Counted from the first letter of the stretch, positions 1 to 7,289 are shown. The stretch: DNA of 64,000 bases from Herbidospora cretacea (GCF_001570605.1 NZ_BBXG01000002.1:280549-344548); one strand, 5' to 3'. A program made the numbers and translations. The notes: generated by a model from the letters alone, not told the origin.

Positions 1-8
1 AGAAGACC

Positions 9-218
9 GTGACGGAGACCGAGAAGGTTTATGTCCTGGAGCTGAGCAAGGAAGAGGCCGCGATCCTCGCGGAAATCGCCGGCACTGTGGGCGGTTCAAA
101 CAAGACCGTTCGAAAGTTCGTCGACCCGCTTTACAACAGGCTTTACGACTTCGGGCTGGTCAACCTGGGTTTCAAGCGCAAGTACGTTGAAGGCCACCTG
201 AAGACCATCGGCAACTAA
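9..218 (+). CDS. Hypothetical phage early protein (69 aa, start at window edge)
   Basis: Small soluble protein with no family I recognise. It starts at a GTG eight bases into the window, so a start further left cannot be excluded. The protein mixes charged helix-like stretches (TETEKVYVLELSKEEAAIL near the N-terminus) with a basic C-terminus. It is the first of a tightly packed run of small rightward genes and is followed after 28 bases by the next gene, which has its own strong ribosome binding site. Confidence 0.55.
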   Translation: MTETEKVYVLELSKEEAAILAEIAGTVGGSNKTVRKFVDPLYNRLYDFGLVNLGFKRKYVEGHLKTIGN

Positions 219-246
219 TCCGCACTGCCCTTAAGGAGACAAGGCA

Positions 247-489
247 ATGAAGGTTGAAGTCAAAGAGCGCCAGATTGAGAAGGTCCAGACCGCGACTGAA
301 GAGGTGGTGATTCTGGAGATGAACCGGACGGAAGCCACCACCCTTCGATCCCTCCTGGGATATGTGTCCGGCTCCGAGACGTCCAGTTGGCGTCGTGACA
401 CCGCAAACATCGGCTTCGCCCTGGACGGCGCGGGTATCGAATTCACCTATCGGTTCACGGGTGGCATCACCGGCAAGAGACTGTCCTGA
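247..489 (+). CDS. Hypothetical phage early protein (80 aa)
   Basis: Unrecognised small protein. The ATG follows an AAGGAGACAAGGCA leader, a clear Shine-Dalgarno site, which fixes the start. The N-terminus is a charged stretch (KVEVKERQIEKVQ) and the rest alternates strand-like segments. It ends one base before the next ATG, consistent with cotranscription in the early operon. Confidence 0.6.
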   Translation: MKVEVKERQIEKVQTATEEVVILEMNRTEATTLRSLLGYVSGSETSSWRRDTANIGFALDGAGIEFTYRFTGGITGKRLS

Positions 490-490
490 G

Positions 491-808
491 ATGAGTACTC
501 GGGTTGAGCGCCTCACGAAGGCGCTCGCCTTTCTTGAGGCGAATGAGTGGACTCAGGGTGGCTTTACGGCGACCCTGGCTGATGGCGCCACGGCCTATTG
601 CGCCGAAGGCGCATACCGGACGGCCAACGGCTTCCCCGTCACCGGATTCTCCTTCGAAGCGTCACCGGATCTCTCCTTCTTCCGTGAGGTGACTCCGATC
701 GGTGAAGCCCTCTGGGAATTCAACGACGACGAGACCAGGACCAAGGATGACGTCGTGGCCCTCTTTGAGAAGGCTATTCAGAAGGCCAAGGAGGAAGCCG
801 ATGGATGA
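491..808 (+). CDS. DUF6197-like small protein, copy 1 (105 aa)
   Basis: The layout resembles the actinobacterial DUF6197 family: an N-terminal helix followed by WTQGGF, a central Cys-containing AYCAEGA motif, and a C-terminal W-x-N-D-D ... T-x-D-D-V-x-x-L-F-x-x-A-I segment. Function is unknown in the family. I chose ATG 491 over an upstream in-frame codon at 362 because the upstream extension lies inside the preceding gene and looks like a frame shadow. The stop overlaps the next gene by 8 bases. The following one or two genes look like diverged copies, suggesting local duplication. Confidence 0.65.
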   Translation: MSTRVERLTKALAFLEANEWTQGGFTATLADGATAYCAEGAYRTANGFPVTGFSFEASPDLSFFREVTPIGEALWEFNDDETRTKDDVVALFEKAIQKAKEEADG

Positions 809-1148
809 GATTATTGCTCTTCTCAAGACGGGCCGTCGGCGGCTTACCGAGGGGGGTTGGATTCAGGGCGCCTTTGAGGCCGGCGGCAAGTATTGCTCGC
901 TCGGATCTATCCGCGCGGTCCCTCACGTCTTCCTGAATGCGCGCACGGGCGAGTTCGCCGTGTACTGGGCAGCCCGGAACGCTCTTCACGCGACCCTTGA
1001 GAAGCGCGATCAGCTCCCCGCCCACGATGATCTCGGGTTCGGCGGAAGCGTCGCCTGGTGGAATGACCGGCCTGAGCGCACCAAGGAAGAAGTCATCCAG
1101 CTTTTCGACGAGACGATTGAAAGGCTTGAGCGTGGAAGCGCAGACTAA
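801..1148 (+). CDS. DUF6197-like small protein, copy 2 (115 aa)
   Basis: It shares the pattern of its upstream neighbour: LTEGGWIQGAF near the N-terminus, then a Cys in GKYCSLGSI, then WWNDRPERTKEEVIQLFDETI at the C-terminus, the hallmark tail of DUF6197-like proteins. ATG 801 overlaps the previous stop by 8 bases, so translation is probably coupled. The family is common in actinobacteria and their phages but has no assigned activity. Identity between the two copies is confined to motifs, so the duplication, if real, is old. Confidence 0.65.
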   Translation: MDEIIALLKTGRRRLTEGGWIQGAFEAGGKYCSLGSIRAVPHVFLNARTGEFAVYWAARNALHATLEKRDQLPAHDDLGFGGSVAWWNDRPERTKEEVIQLFDETIERLERGSAD

Positions 1149-1530
1149 GAAGACTTTCAATCTGGGCCGAGGTGGGCTAGCCGAGATCCGCGGTGGGGTT
1201 CCGTGCTTCTGTGCGCTGGGAATCGTGGCCCACGAGAGAACCGGAAAGTCCTTCGAAGAGATCAAGGCGAAGCCGGATTACGGCAGCCTGATCAACAGCA
1301 CCGACGTGATCAAAATGGCAGAGGCCATTTGGGGTTCTGCCGAGGCTGCCAAACGGTATGGCTCCAGCGCTGCCGAGTTGGTAGAAGAAGCGAACTTCTC
1401 ATACTCCGACGTCTACGGCCCCAACGACAGTTGGGCATCGGTCCATCTGATTCAGGCCGCGCTCAAGGCTGTTGGCATCGACGTCGATCTGATCGACATG
1501 AGGAGATATCCGAGTGGAAACAACTACTGA
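1132..1530 (+). CDS. Hypothetical protein, distantly DUF6197-like (132 aa)
   Basis: The start is taken as GTG 1132, which has a weak purine-rich leader (AAGGCTTGAG) and overlaps the previous gene by 17 bases. The sequence has a CFCALG motif near residue 31, like the Cys-containing core of the two preceding proteins, and an NDSW element later, hinting at a third diverged member. The C-terminus (LIQAALKAVGIDVDLIDM) looks like a helix plus a strand. No function can be assigned. Confidence 0.5.
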   Translation: MEAQTKKTFNLGRGGLAEIRGGVPCFCALGIVAHERTGKSFEEIKAKPDYGSLINSTDVIKMAEAIWGSAEAAKRYGSSAAELVEEANFSYSDVYGPNDSWASVHLIQAALKAVGIDVDLIDMRRYPSGNNY

Positions 1531-1714
1531 TCCGGCTCTAGCTCAAGGCGTCGCTCAGTACGTCGCCTATCGCCGGCACGTCGGCAAGCTTGCCGATCGG
1601 ATCAACGATCAGCTTTCACTCCTCACCCCGGGCAATCCCGGGGACTGGGAGATTCTCCGCACCGTTCGTGCGCTCTTGGACGAAATCCCCATCCTCCCCG
1701 AAGGAGCAAAGTAA
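1514..1714 (+). CDS. Hypothetical helical phage protein (66 aa)
   Basis: GTG start preceded by GAGGAGATATCC, a good ribosome binding site. The protein is predicted largely helical, with a basic YRRHVGKLADRIND segment. It overlaps the 3' end of the preceding gene by 17 bases and its TAA stop overlaps the next ATG by one base, indicating translational coupling within the early operon. No recognisable domain. Confidence 0.55.
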   Translation: METTTDPALAQGVAQYVAYRRHVGKLADRINDQLSLLTPGNPGDWEILRTVRALLDEIPILPEGAK

Positions 1715-2259
1715 TGACTGACTATGTTTCTCGCACTCCCGTGAAGGCTCACCTGGTGTCCGACGCCACCACCAAGGCAGAGCTTGCCGCGGTCGTCGGC
1801 CTTGAGCACGTCAAGGGTTGCTGTGGCGTGACCGATCACGGCTACCAGGTCCGCTCGTCGCAGGGCGCGACGTGGCGCTATGCGGGCACCGGGATGTACG
1901 TCGTGAAGGATGGCGGCAAGGTTGACATTATCGGTGTCAACACGTTCGAGCGGATGTACAAGCCGGCCGCGTCGGCCGCCAAGAGCGAGACCGCGAAGAG
2001 GGACCTCAAGGTCTGGCGTGATCTTCAGGATGACATTGCCAGCGTCCGGCAGGACCTTCAGACCGCCACCGATGACCGGCGAATTGCCGCGAATCGTCTT
2101 CGGGATTCGGCCGGCAGGCCGCAGGGATGGAACGAGACTCCGGAGCAGGTCACTGCCCGCATGGCTGAGGCTCACGCCAACACCCTGGATTTCCTTCTCG
2201 ATGACCTGAGGAGCGTGGAGAAGGGCCTTGGAAAGGCTATTTCTGCACTACGGGATTGA
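1714..2259 (+). CDS. Hypothetical phage protein with C-terminal coiled coil (181 aa)
   Basis: The N-terminal half contains a CCGV motif and strand-rich sequence. The C-terminal half, roughly residues 85-175, is heptad-like and charged (KSETAKRDLKVWRDLQDDIASV), predicting a coiled coil. It lies directly upstream of the primase genes and its end overlaps the primase TTG start by about 30 bases. That suggests a replication-associated role, but nothing in the sequence proves it. Confidence 0.6.
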   Translation: MTDYVSRTPVKAHLVSDATTKAELAAVVGLEHVKGCCGVTDHGYQVRSSQGATWRYAGTGMYVVKDGGKVDIIGVNTFERMYKPAASAAKSETAKRDLKVWRDLQDDIASVRQDLQTATDDRRIAANRLRDSAGRPQGWNETPEQVTARMAEAHANTLDFLLDDLRSVEKGLGKAISALRD

Positions 2260-2608
2260 CGCCCCGAATAGGTCAGGGGAGGCGACCATGTGTTGTCCCT
2301 TCCCTGACCATCCGGAACGCAGAGCAAGTTTCTCTGTGAATTCCGACAAGGGTGTATGGGTGTGCTACTCCTGCCCCGGGGAACCCCGGGGTGGGGGGGC
2401 CATCCAATTCATCATGCGGATGGAAGAAATCCCCTATGAAGCAGCTAAGCAAAGGGCTACTGAGATCCTTGGAAGAGGCTTCCAGGCGCCACGAAATGAC
2501 GCTGATGGAGAGTCCGGAAGCTCTCTCCTACCTGCATGGGCGAGGGCTAAGCACGGCCTCAATCGACCGGTTCCGGCTCGGAGTCGTCGGCCCGGAAGCC
2601 GACGCTGA
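2228..2608 (+). CDS. DNA primase, CHC2-type zinc-binding part (first half of a split primase)
   Basis: The N-terminal zinc-binding domain of DnaG-type primases is plain: CCPFPDH followed by WVCYSC about 28 residues on supplies the Cys/His ligands, then GGGAIQFIMRMEEIPYEAA matches the helix that follows in CHC2 domains. The TTG start has a GTGGAGAAGGG leader. After about residue 85 the sequence (GRGFQAPRNDADGESGSS onward) no longer looks like primase, while a +1 frame opens into the catalytic half. Either two proteins are made from overlapping ORFs or a +1 frameshift joins them; as I recall, split primases also occur in some mycobacteriophages. It would bind template DNA for primer synthesis. 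Confidence 0.8.
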   Translation: MERLFLHYGIDAPNRSGEATMCCPFPDHPERRASFSVNSDKGVWVCYSCPGEPRGGGAIQFIMRMEEIPYEAAKQRATEILGRGFQAPRNDADGESGSSLLPAWARAKHGLNRPVPARSRRPGSRR

Positions 2609-3146
2609 ATATCAGCAATACGTTGGCCGGCTGACAATCCCCATCATCAAGGCTGCCGGGATTGTCGCCTTCAAGTACAAGTGCATCCGTGATCAGTGCA
2701 TGGCCGACAAGACCGTCAGCCCGTGGGATGAGCACCACGAAGGCCACGCGAAGTACCTTTCCGGGGATTCCCAGGCTCTCTACAACGTGGCCGCGTTGGA
2801 CAATGAGCTTGGATTCCTCGCCATGGTTGAAGGCGAATTTGACACGATGATCATGGAGCAGTGCGGAATTCCCACGGTTGGATTGCCGGGCACCTCCGGA
2901 TGGTCCAAGGGTAAGACCGCGTGGAAGCTGCTCTTGAAGGATTTCAGGAAGATCTACATCGTGCCCGACAACGATTCCCACATGGAGGCGAATGTGGGGA
3001 TGGAACTGGCGGAGCGCGTGAAGGCCGATCTTCCTCAAGCCGAAATCGTAGAGCTTCCCATTCTGACGCCGGGCAAGAAGTCCGATCCGAACCTGGTGTA
3101 TTGCGCGAAGGGGGCTGAGTTTATTCGTGGGCTCTGTGGTCTTTGA
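2436..3146 (+). CDS. DNA primase catalytic (Toprim) part (236 aa)
   Basis: This is the second half of the split primase. It begins with a DnaG core-like segment (SYLHGRGLSTASIDRFRLG). A Toprim fold follows: VEGEFDTMIMEQCG supplies the catalytic Glu, and IYIVPDNDSHMEANVG supplies the D-x-D metal-binding pair. ATG 2436 is preceded by GGAAGAA and overlaps the zinc-binding ORF by 173 bases, in the +1 frame. A later ATG at 2496 is possible but lacks a ribosome binding site. There is no helicase domain and no helicase gene nearby, so the phage probably recruits the host helicase. Confidence 0.8.
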   Translation: MKQLSKGLLRSLEEASRRHEMTLMESPEALSYLHGRGLSTASIDRFRLGVVGPEADAEYQQYVGRLTIPIIKAAGIVAFKYKCIRDQCMADKTVSPWDEHHEGHAKYLSGDSQALYNVAALDNELGFLAMVEGEFDTMIMEQCGIPTVGLPGTSGWSKGKTAWKLLLKDFRKIYIVPDNDSHMEANVGMELAERVKADLPQAEIVELPILTPGKKSDPNLVYCAKGAEFIRGLCGL

Positions 3147-3206
3147 AGAGACGATCAAAAGAGTTTGGGAGGACTACATCAATGAAGTGTGCAAGTCGAA
3201 GGTCCC

Positions 3207-3383
3207 ATGGTCGATAAGAACCGCATCACCACGGTCTACCGAGTCACAGCCGAGCTATCCCCGGGACGGCTCTATTCGCTTCGCTACTTTGCCGAGCGAC
3301 GTCACCGAAAGCTATCCGCAGCCGGCAAGCAAAACGTCAAATTCGAATACCTCACCGGAGAGTGGAGAAAAGCGGATGACTGA
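3207..3383 (+). CDS. Hypothetical basic phage protein (58 aa)
   Basis: ATG 3207 has GAAGG seven bases upstream; an in-frame GTG at 3189 would add six residues. The protein is strand-rich and strongly basic (RYFAERRHRKLSAAGKQNVKFEY), which suggests nucleic-acid binding, though no family is recognised. An 11-codon reading frame (3182-3217) with its own GGGAGG leader overlaps the start and may be a leader peptide. The stop overlaps the next gene by 8 bases. Confidence 0.5.
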   Translation: MVDKNRITTVYRVTAELSPGRLYSLRYFAERRHRKLSAAGKQNVKFEYLTGEWRKADD

Positions 3384-3660
3384 GAACCTGGTTTACGAGC
3401 GCAACGGTTACTGGAAGTGGAAGCTCCAGGGTTTCGCATCGAAGGACATGCAGGGCAATGACCTGCCTGAGCGATACACCGTTTCCCTCGGGTCGGGGTT
3501 CGCGACCACCACCATTGCCGATGAAGTGTCGTGGACCGAGGCCCACCTTGCGTTGACGCGCTTCATTGACGAAGCGAATGAGGCGATGGACAACCTCATG
3601 AATCTTGCGGTCTTCGGTCGCGATGACGTGGAACCGCCGAAGAAGAAGGCGAAGAAGTGA
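3376..3660 (+). CDS. Hypothetical phage protein (94 aa)
   Basis: I start this gene at ATG 3376, preceded by GTGGAGAAAAG. The same frame is open back to 3127, but that extension is serine-rich and overlaps the 3207 gene, so it looks like a shadow. The protein begins TENLVYERNGYWKWKLQGF and ends in a run of lysines (PPKKKAKK). It resembles small single-domain phage proteins without known role. Confidence 0.55.
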   Translation: MTENLVYERNGYWKWKLQGFASKDMQGNDLPERYTVSLGSGFATTTIADEVSWTEAHLALTRFIDEANEAMDNLMNLAVFGRDDVEPPKKKAKK

Positions 3661-3869
3661 GCAAGTATGTAGACCGCGCGGCGGTCGCCTCAAAGATTGA
3701 CCACGAAGGAGGCATCTATAGCTGGCTCCAATATGGAGCCGAAGACTACGAGATGCCTGACGATGAAACTTCGGGCGCCCTGCGCGTACTGAAGGAGTGG
3801 TGGGGCCGAGTGGAAACCGAGGCCGCCGGCTTCATGGCATTGCTGCCTGAACATTGGAGTGAGGACTAA
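3657..3869 (+). CDS. Hypothetical acidic phage protein (70 aa)
   Basis: GTG start overlaps the previous stop (GTGA arrangement) and the TAA overlaps the following ATG by one base, so it is translationally coupled on both sides. The product is acidic and tryptophan-rich (ALRVLKEWWGRVETE). No family recognised. Confidence 0.55.
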   Translation: MSKYVDRAAVASKIDHEGGIYSWLQYGAEDYEMPDDETSGALRVLKEWWGRVETEAAGFMALLPEHWSED

Positions 3870-4465
3870 TGAGTGACATCGTTGTTCTTGACACCGAGAC
3901 GAACAGCCTTCGGCCCGATCGGGTGCCGTGGGACGTGGCGATGGTCACTGTCGATGCAACCGGCACCGTCAAGGAGTATGCCGCCTTTGTCGAGATGACT
4001 CATTGGGACAAGGCCAACGCTGACCCGATGGCACTCCAGGTTGGCGGGTACTTCTCTCGCTATCCCGACTTCGTGCCTGGCGGATACGTCGGTCGCGCCT
4101 CGGGGGTTGCCCGTGATGTGGAGCGCTGGACGCGAGGCAAGACGATCGTCGGAGCGGTGCCGAACTTTGACACTGAGTGTCTCGCCGCGATGATGCGGCG
4201 TGAAGGCGTCGTGCCCAGTTGGCACTATCACCTCCTGGACATTGAGATCCTTGTCGCCGGCTACCTGATCGCCAAGGGCGAGAAGCTCAAGCTCCCGTGG
4301 AAGTCTGACGAGCTGAGCAAGGCCATCGGTGTGGACCCTGGCGACTATGACCGGCACACAGCTTTGGGCGACTGCCGTTGGACCCTGGCACAGCTCCAGG
4401 TCGTTGCCCCTCACCTCCTGGCGCCCACTCCTGCAACGCAGGATGGGCTGAGCCTCGCGGCCTAG
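3869..4465 (+). CDS. DnaQ-like 3'-5' exonuclease (DEDDh)
   Basis: A stand-alone DEDDh-family exonuclease of 198 aa. Exo I is VVLDTETNSL near residues 5-14 (D and E metal ligands). Exo II is NFDTECLAAMM around residue 98. Exo III is RHTALGDCRWTLAQL near residue 154, with the catalytic His and the last Asp. Such proteins hydrolyse single-stranded DNA or RNA 3' ends. In phages they may proofread or process nucleic acids alongside the replisome. It is coupled to the upstream gene (TAATG overlap) and separated by two bases from the next. No polymerase domain is fused. Confidence 0.85.
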   Translation: MSDIVVLDTETNSLRPDRVPWDVAMVTVDATGTVKEYAAFVEMTHWDKANADPMALQVGGYFSRYPDFVPGGYVGRASGVARDVERWTRGKTIVGAVPNFDTECLAAMMRREGVVPSWHYHLLDIEILVAGYLIAKGEKLKLPWKSDELSKAIGVDPGDYDRHTALGDCRWTLAQLQVVAPHLLAPTPATQDGLSLAA

Positions 4466-4467
4466 CC

Positions 4468-4974
4468 ATGGAAGAGATTCCTTGGCACAACGGCACGGTT
4501 CTCAGGGTCCACGAAGGATGGATGTGTGCCGGTAGGCACTGCTCGATCCACAACCCATCCGATCACCACATGGTGTCGTGGCGTCAGGGGTGGCGCTCGG
4601 ATCGCGGACTGATGGAGCGGCTTTGCCGGCACGGTGTAGGCCATCCGGACCCTGACGACATTGACCGCAAGCGCCGTGCGCGCGGCGATGACTTCGCCTG
4701 GGCGGAGGCTGTTCACGGGTGCGATGGGTGTTGTCGACTCGTCCGCGGTGAGGTCATCAAGGATCAGACGAGCACGACCGAACACAAGATGCCTGCGAGC
4801 GTCTATCGGGTTTACCCCGAAGCGGCCAATGGGCGAAACCTCTATGGGGATATCGGCGCAGCACGGAGTGTGGTCGCTGAACGCAAGCGGCACTCAGGAT
4901 GGAAGCCCGTTCTGCGTGTTTATCGGGCGAAGACCGTATGGGAAGACGTCACTCACGAATTCGTGAAGCAATGA
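4468..4974 (+). CDS. Conserved actinophage protein, Cys/His-rich (168 aa)
   Basis: The N-terminal half has a Cys/His pattern (MCAGRHCSIHNPSDHHM, then LCRHGVGHPDPDD), followed by CDGCC near residue 88, which could bind zinc. Proteins with the phrase R-x-C-x-HGVGHPDPD recur in actinophage early regions, but I know no function. It sits directly upstream of the methyltransferase with an ATGA overlap. The C-terminal half (SVYRVYPEAANGRNLYG) is strand-rich. ATG 4468 was chosen because the upstream extension of the frame lies within the exonuclease gene. Confidence 0.6.
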   Translation: MEEIPWHNGTVLRVHEGWMCAGRHCSIHNPSDHHMVSWRQGWRSDRGLMERLCRHGVGHPDPDDIDRKRRARGDDFAWAEAVHGCDGCCRLVRGEVIKDQTSTTEHKMPASVYRVYPEAANGRNLYGDIGAARSVVAERKRHSGWKPVLRVYRAKTVWEDVTHEFVKQ

Positions 4975-6035
4975 GAGTCGGCTCGGTTTGCACGGGCTAC
5001 GGCGGCCTTGAGATCGCCCTAGAGGCCCTCTTTGAGAACGTCGAACTGATGTGGGTGGCAGACACATCTAAGGCCGCGAGCCAGCTTCTAGGGGCGCGCT
5101 ACGGCGTGCCAAATCTGGGCGACATTCGCGCCGTTGATTGGTCCGCAGTCTCACCGGTTGAGGTCTTGGTGGGCGGCATCCCATGCCAGCCCTACTCAAT
5201 AGCTGGCACGCAGAAGGGAGAACAAGATGAGCGTGACCTTATCCCCGCCTTCATTGAAGCCGTTCGCGTCCTTCGACCTAAGCTCATCGTCGTGGAAAAT
5301 GTGCCCGGATTCCGCAAAGGCGGTCTTCCGCGGCTCGTCGGAGCGCTGGCCGAGATGGGGTATGACGCGCAATGGACGAGCGTACGCGCTGACGAAGCCG
5401 GAGCACCCCACATCAGAGAGCGGACATTCGTCGCTGCTACTTACGCCAACGGCCAACCTTGGCAGCAATGGCGGCGCAAGGCCACCAGAGACCAGGAGAG
5501 CCGGGGGGCATGGTCCGACACTGGCGGATCAAGTGGTGTTCACGCTCTCCCCACACCCACCGTCGCCCTAGCGACGGGAGGCCAGCGCTCAAGGAGTGGC
5601 ACACGCAAGGGCGAGAAACTTCTCTCGGGTATCGCGATTGAGCTTCTCCCCACCCCGAACACCGGCCAAAGCCCTAACGGTCATGGGATGCGTGGTGGCG
5701 CATGGGGAAACGGAAGGCAGTCCGGGAAAGACCTTACGGCGCTGGCCGGCTCCGGCCATTGGGGAAAGTACACAGCAGCAATCGAGCAATGGGAAGGCGT
5801 TCTAGGGCGCACGGCGCCCGCGCCTACCGAGATTGGCCCGAAGGGTAATCCCCGCCTAGCCGCGCCGTTCGTGGAATGGATGATGGGCTTGGGCCGTGGA
5901 TGGATAACTGATTTCGCATTCCATCGCGGGGAAATTTTCACCTTGCTCGGTAACGGCGTAGTGCCACAGCAGGCAGCAAGAGCAATCGGAGAGTTGATCG
6001 ATGGCTGGGAAGAAGATTGTCGAGTCGCCGCCTAA
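4971..6035 (+). CDS. Phage C5-cytosine DNA methyltransferase
   Basis: A complete C5 MTase of 354 aa. Motif I is SVCTGYGGLEIAL (SAM binding), motif IV is GGIPCQPYS with the catalytic Cys, motif VI is VVENVPGF, and motif VIII is APHIRERTF. Motifs IX/X are represented by LLGNGVVPQQAARAI at the C-terminus. A proline-rich linker (HALPTPT, ELLPTPN) and WGKYTAAIEQWEGVLGR precede the end, an arrangement typical of actinophage MTases. It probably protects phage DNA from host restriction; no cognate endonuclease is nearby. The start overlaps the preceding stop (ATGA). A second coding frame is embedded at 5227-5571. Confidence 0.9.
   Translation: MRVGSVCTGYGGLEIALEALFENVELMWVADTSKAASQLLGARYGVPNLGDIRAVDWSAVSPVEVLVGGIPCQPYSIAGTQKGEQDERDLIPAFIEAVRVLRPKLIVVENVPGFRKGGLPRLVGALAEMGYDAQWTSVRADEAGAPHIRERTFVAATYANGQPWQQWRRKATRDQESRGAWSDTGGSSGVHALPTPTVALATGGQRSRSGTRKGEKLLSGIAIELLPTPNTGQSPNGHGMRGGAWGNGRQSGKDLTALAGSGHWGKYTAAIEQWEGVLGRTAPAPTEIGPKGNPRLAAPFVEWMMGLGRGWITDFAFHRGEIFTLLGNGVVPQQAARAIGELIDGWEEDCRVAA
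5227..5571 (+). CDS. Embedded (overprinted) ORF inside the methyltransferase gene (114 aa)
   Basis: This +1-frame ORF lies wholly inside the MTase gene. Its ATG is preceded by AAGGGAG with a 6-base spacer, better than many single genes here. The translation has elements that in other phages form a domain beside Dcm-type MTases: SSSSWKMCPDSA, then SERWPRWGMTRNGRAYAL, then LLTPTANLGSNGG and GGHGPTLADQV. The same bases in the MTase frame encode motifs VI to VIII, so both frames look constrained. The ORF stops just where the MTase frame resumes the same LPTPT-type sequence. It may be a separate small protein or a relic of a frame-switched MTase. Conservation in relatives was not checked. Confidence 0.55.
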   Translation: MSVTLSPPSLKPFASFDLSSSSWKMCPDSAKAVFRGSSERWPRWGMTRNGRAYALTKPEHPTSESGHSSLLLTPTANLGSNGGARPPETRRAGGHGPTLADQVVFTLSPHPPSP

Positions 6036-6240
6036 CCACTTCAGCTTTGGCCAGGGCGAAGACGGGCGAGTTTATATCGGGTGGAACACCGTTACCTATT
6101 CGCCTGAACAGGTCGTGGCCGGCGGAACATTGGCGGATGGACTCGCCGCAGTGCGAGAACTGTCCGCAGACCTGATGGAAATCACCGCACAGATTGTGCG
6201 CGCTCAGGCGCGCGAAGCTAAGGAGACCGCAAGTGTTTAA
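6001..6240 (+). CDS. Hypothetical phage protein (79 aa)
   Basis: Starts within the 3' end of the methyltransferase gene (35-base overlap). The C-terminal half is a predicted helix (LADGLAAVRELSADLMEITAQIV). No family recognised. The next gene starts at a GTG overlapping its end by 8 bases. Confidence 0.5.
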   Translation: MAGKKIVESPPNHFSFGQGEDGRVYIGWNTVTYSPEQVVAGGTLADGLAAVRELSADLMEITAQIVRAQAREAKETASV

Positions 6241-6715
6241 CTGGTTCAAGCGTGACAAGAAGGCTGAGCCCGCTCCCGAGCTTGAGGGGCTGGGTACCGA
6301 CTCGGGCGTGTCTAGTGAGCGCTGGGCCGCGATGGCGGCCGGTGTCGGCGCTCGTGGCTATGAGGTGACCACCCCTGCGAGCGCTCCCGTGGATGAGGTG
6401 TACGACCAGGAGAAGGACGAGCCGGCCGAAGAGCCGGTGCCTGTGGTCGACGACGGAAAGACGGTCATTGAGGTTCCGGCAGGTCTGGACCGTGAACTGT
6501 TCGGCCTGGTCGATCCCGAGACGGGGGATGTCCGCACGTACTACGCCCTGTCTCACCTGAAGAGCGCGGCGACCCACCTCGGTGGGATTGCCAACTTCGA
6601 AGTCTGGGAGGGAGTGACGATCTGGACCCGAGTCGAAGTGCCGGGCGCCATCAATCCCCCTGACGGGGCTGTGTACATTGCCGAGCTGTACTCGACGGAG
6701 CCCGTGAATGCCTGA
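6233..6715 (+). CDS. Hypothetical acidic phage protein (160 aa)
   Basis: GTG 6233 has an AAGGAGA ribosome binding site 7 bases upstream, which decides the start. The N-terminus is basic (FNWFKRDKK). A low-complexity acidic Pro/Glu/Val stretch follows around residues 55-80, then a compact C-terminal domain (RTYYALSHLKSAATHLGGIANFEVWEGV). No function is evident. It overlaps the RNA ligase gene by 8 bases. Confidence 0.55.
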   Translation: MFNWFKRDKKAEPAPELEGLGTDSGVSSERWAAMAAGVGARGYEVTTPASAPVDEVYDQEKDEPAEEPVPVVDDGKTVIEVPAGLDRELFGLVDPETGDVRTYYALSHLKSAATHLGGIANFEVWEGVTIWTRVEVPGAINPPDGAVYIAELYSTEPVNA

Positions 6716-7289
6716 GTTCATCGCGTGGCCGAAGACTCCACGCCTCCTGAAGCCCGTCATTGTTACCGAGAAGATCGACGGCACCAACGGATGCGTGATC
6801 GTCGATGACGATGGAACCGTTCACGCCCAATCGCGTAAGCGCCTTCTACTCGAAGGCGAACAGGACAACCACGGTTTCGGGGCTTGGGTGCGAGAGCACT
6901 CCGAGGTGCTGGCCGAGACTCTGGGCCCTGGTCGCCATTTCGGGGAATGGTGGGGTCATCGAATCGGCAGAGGCTACAACTGCAAACCTGGCGAGCGCTA
7001 TTTCTCCCTCTTCAACACGAGCAAATGGGGAGAGGATGAGGGCGTTTATAGGGCTGCGGAGATCGGCCTTGATGTGGTGCCCGTTTTGTGGACTGGAATC
7101 CTGGACACAAACGAGCTTCTTCGTATCTCGGCGGCCCTGATCAAGGACGGCAGCGTGATCGCCTCCGGATTCGCTCAGCCCGAAGGAATCTGTATCTTCC
7201 ACACGGCTTCGAATCGCGTCTACAAGATGACCTTCGACAAAAACTCGCAAGACGAACTGACTCAGGCGGGATTGGTGCTCGCTGCGTGA
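6708..7289 (+). CDS. RNA ligase family protein (nucleotidyltransferase domain only, 193 aa)
   Basis: A minimal covalent nucleotidyltransferase domain: motif I TEKIDGTNG supplies the adenylated lysine (Lys22), FGEWWGHRIG resembles motif III, EGICIFH resembles motif IV and VYKMTFD motif V. The size and the EKIDGTNG form fit Rnl2-like RNA ligases rather than DNA ligases, and no OB-fold follows. It would seal nicked RNA, for example tRNAs cut by host anticodon nucleases; this phage carries three tRNA genes at 31.9-32.2 kb. The role is inferred; the family assignment is solid. Confidence 0.82.
   Translation: MPEFIAWPKTPRLLKPVIVTEKIDGTNGCVIVDDDGTVHAQSRKRLLLEGEQDNHGFGAWVREHSEVLAETLGPGRHFGEWWGHRIGRGYNCKPGERYFSLFNTSKWGEDEGVYRAAEIGLDVVPVLWTGILDTNELLRISAALIKDGSVIASGFAQPEGICIFHTASNRVYKMTFDKNSQDELTQAGLVLAA

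Noticed and set aside
3127-3375. N-terminal extension of the 94-aa gene
   Set aside because: The upstream part overlaps another gene and is Ser/Thr/Pro-rich; a ribosome binding site stands before ATG 3376.
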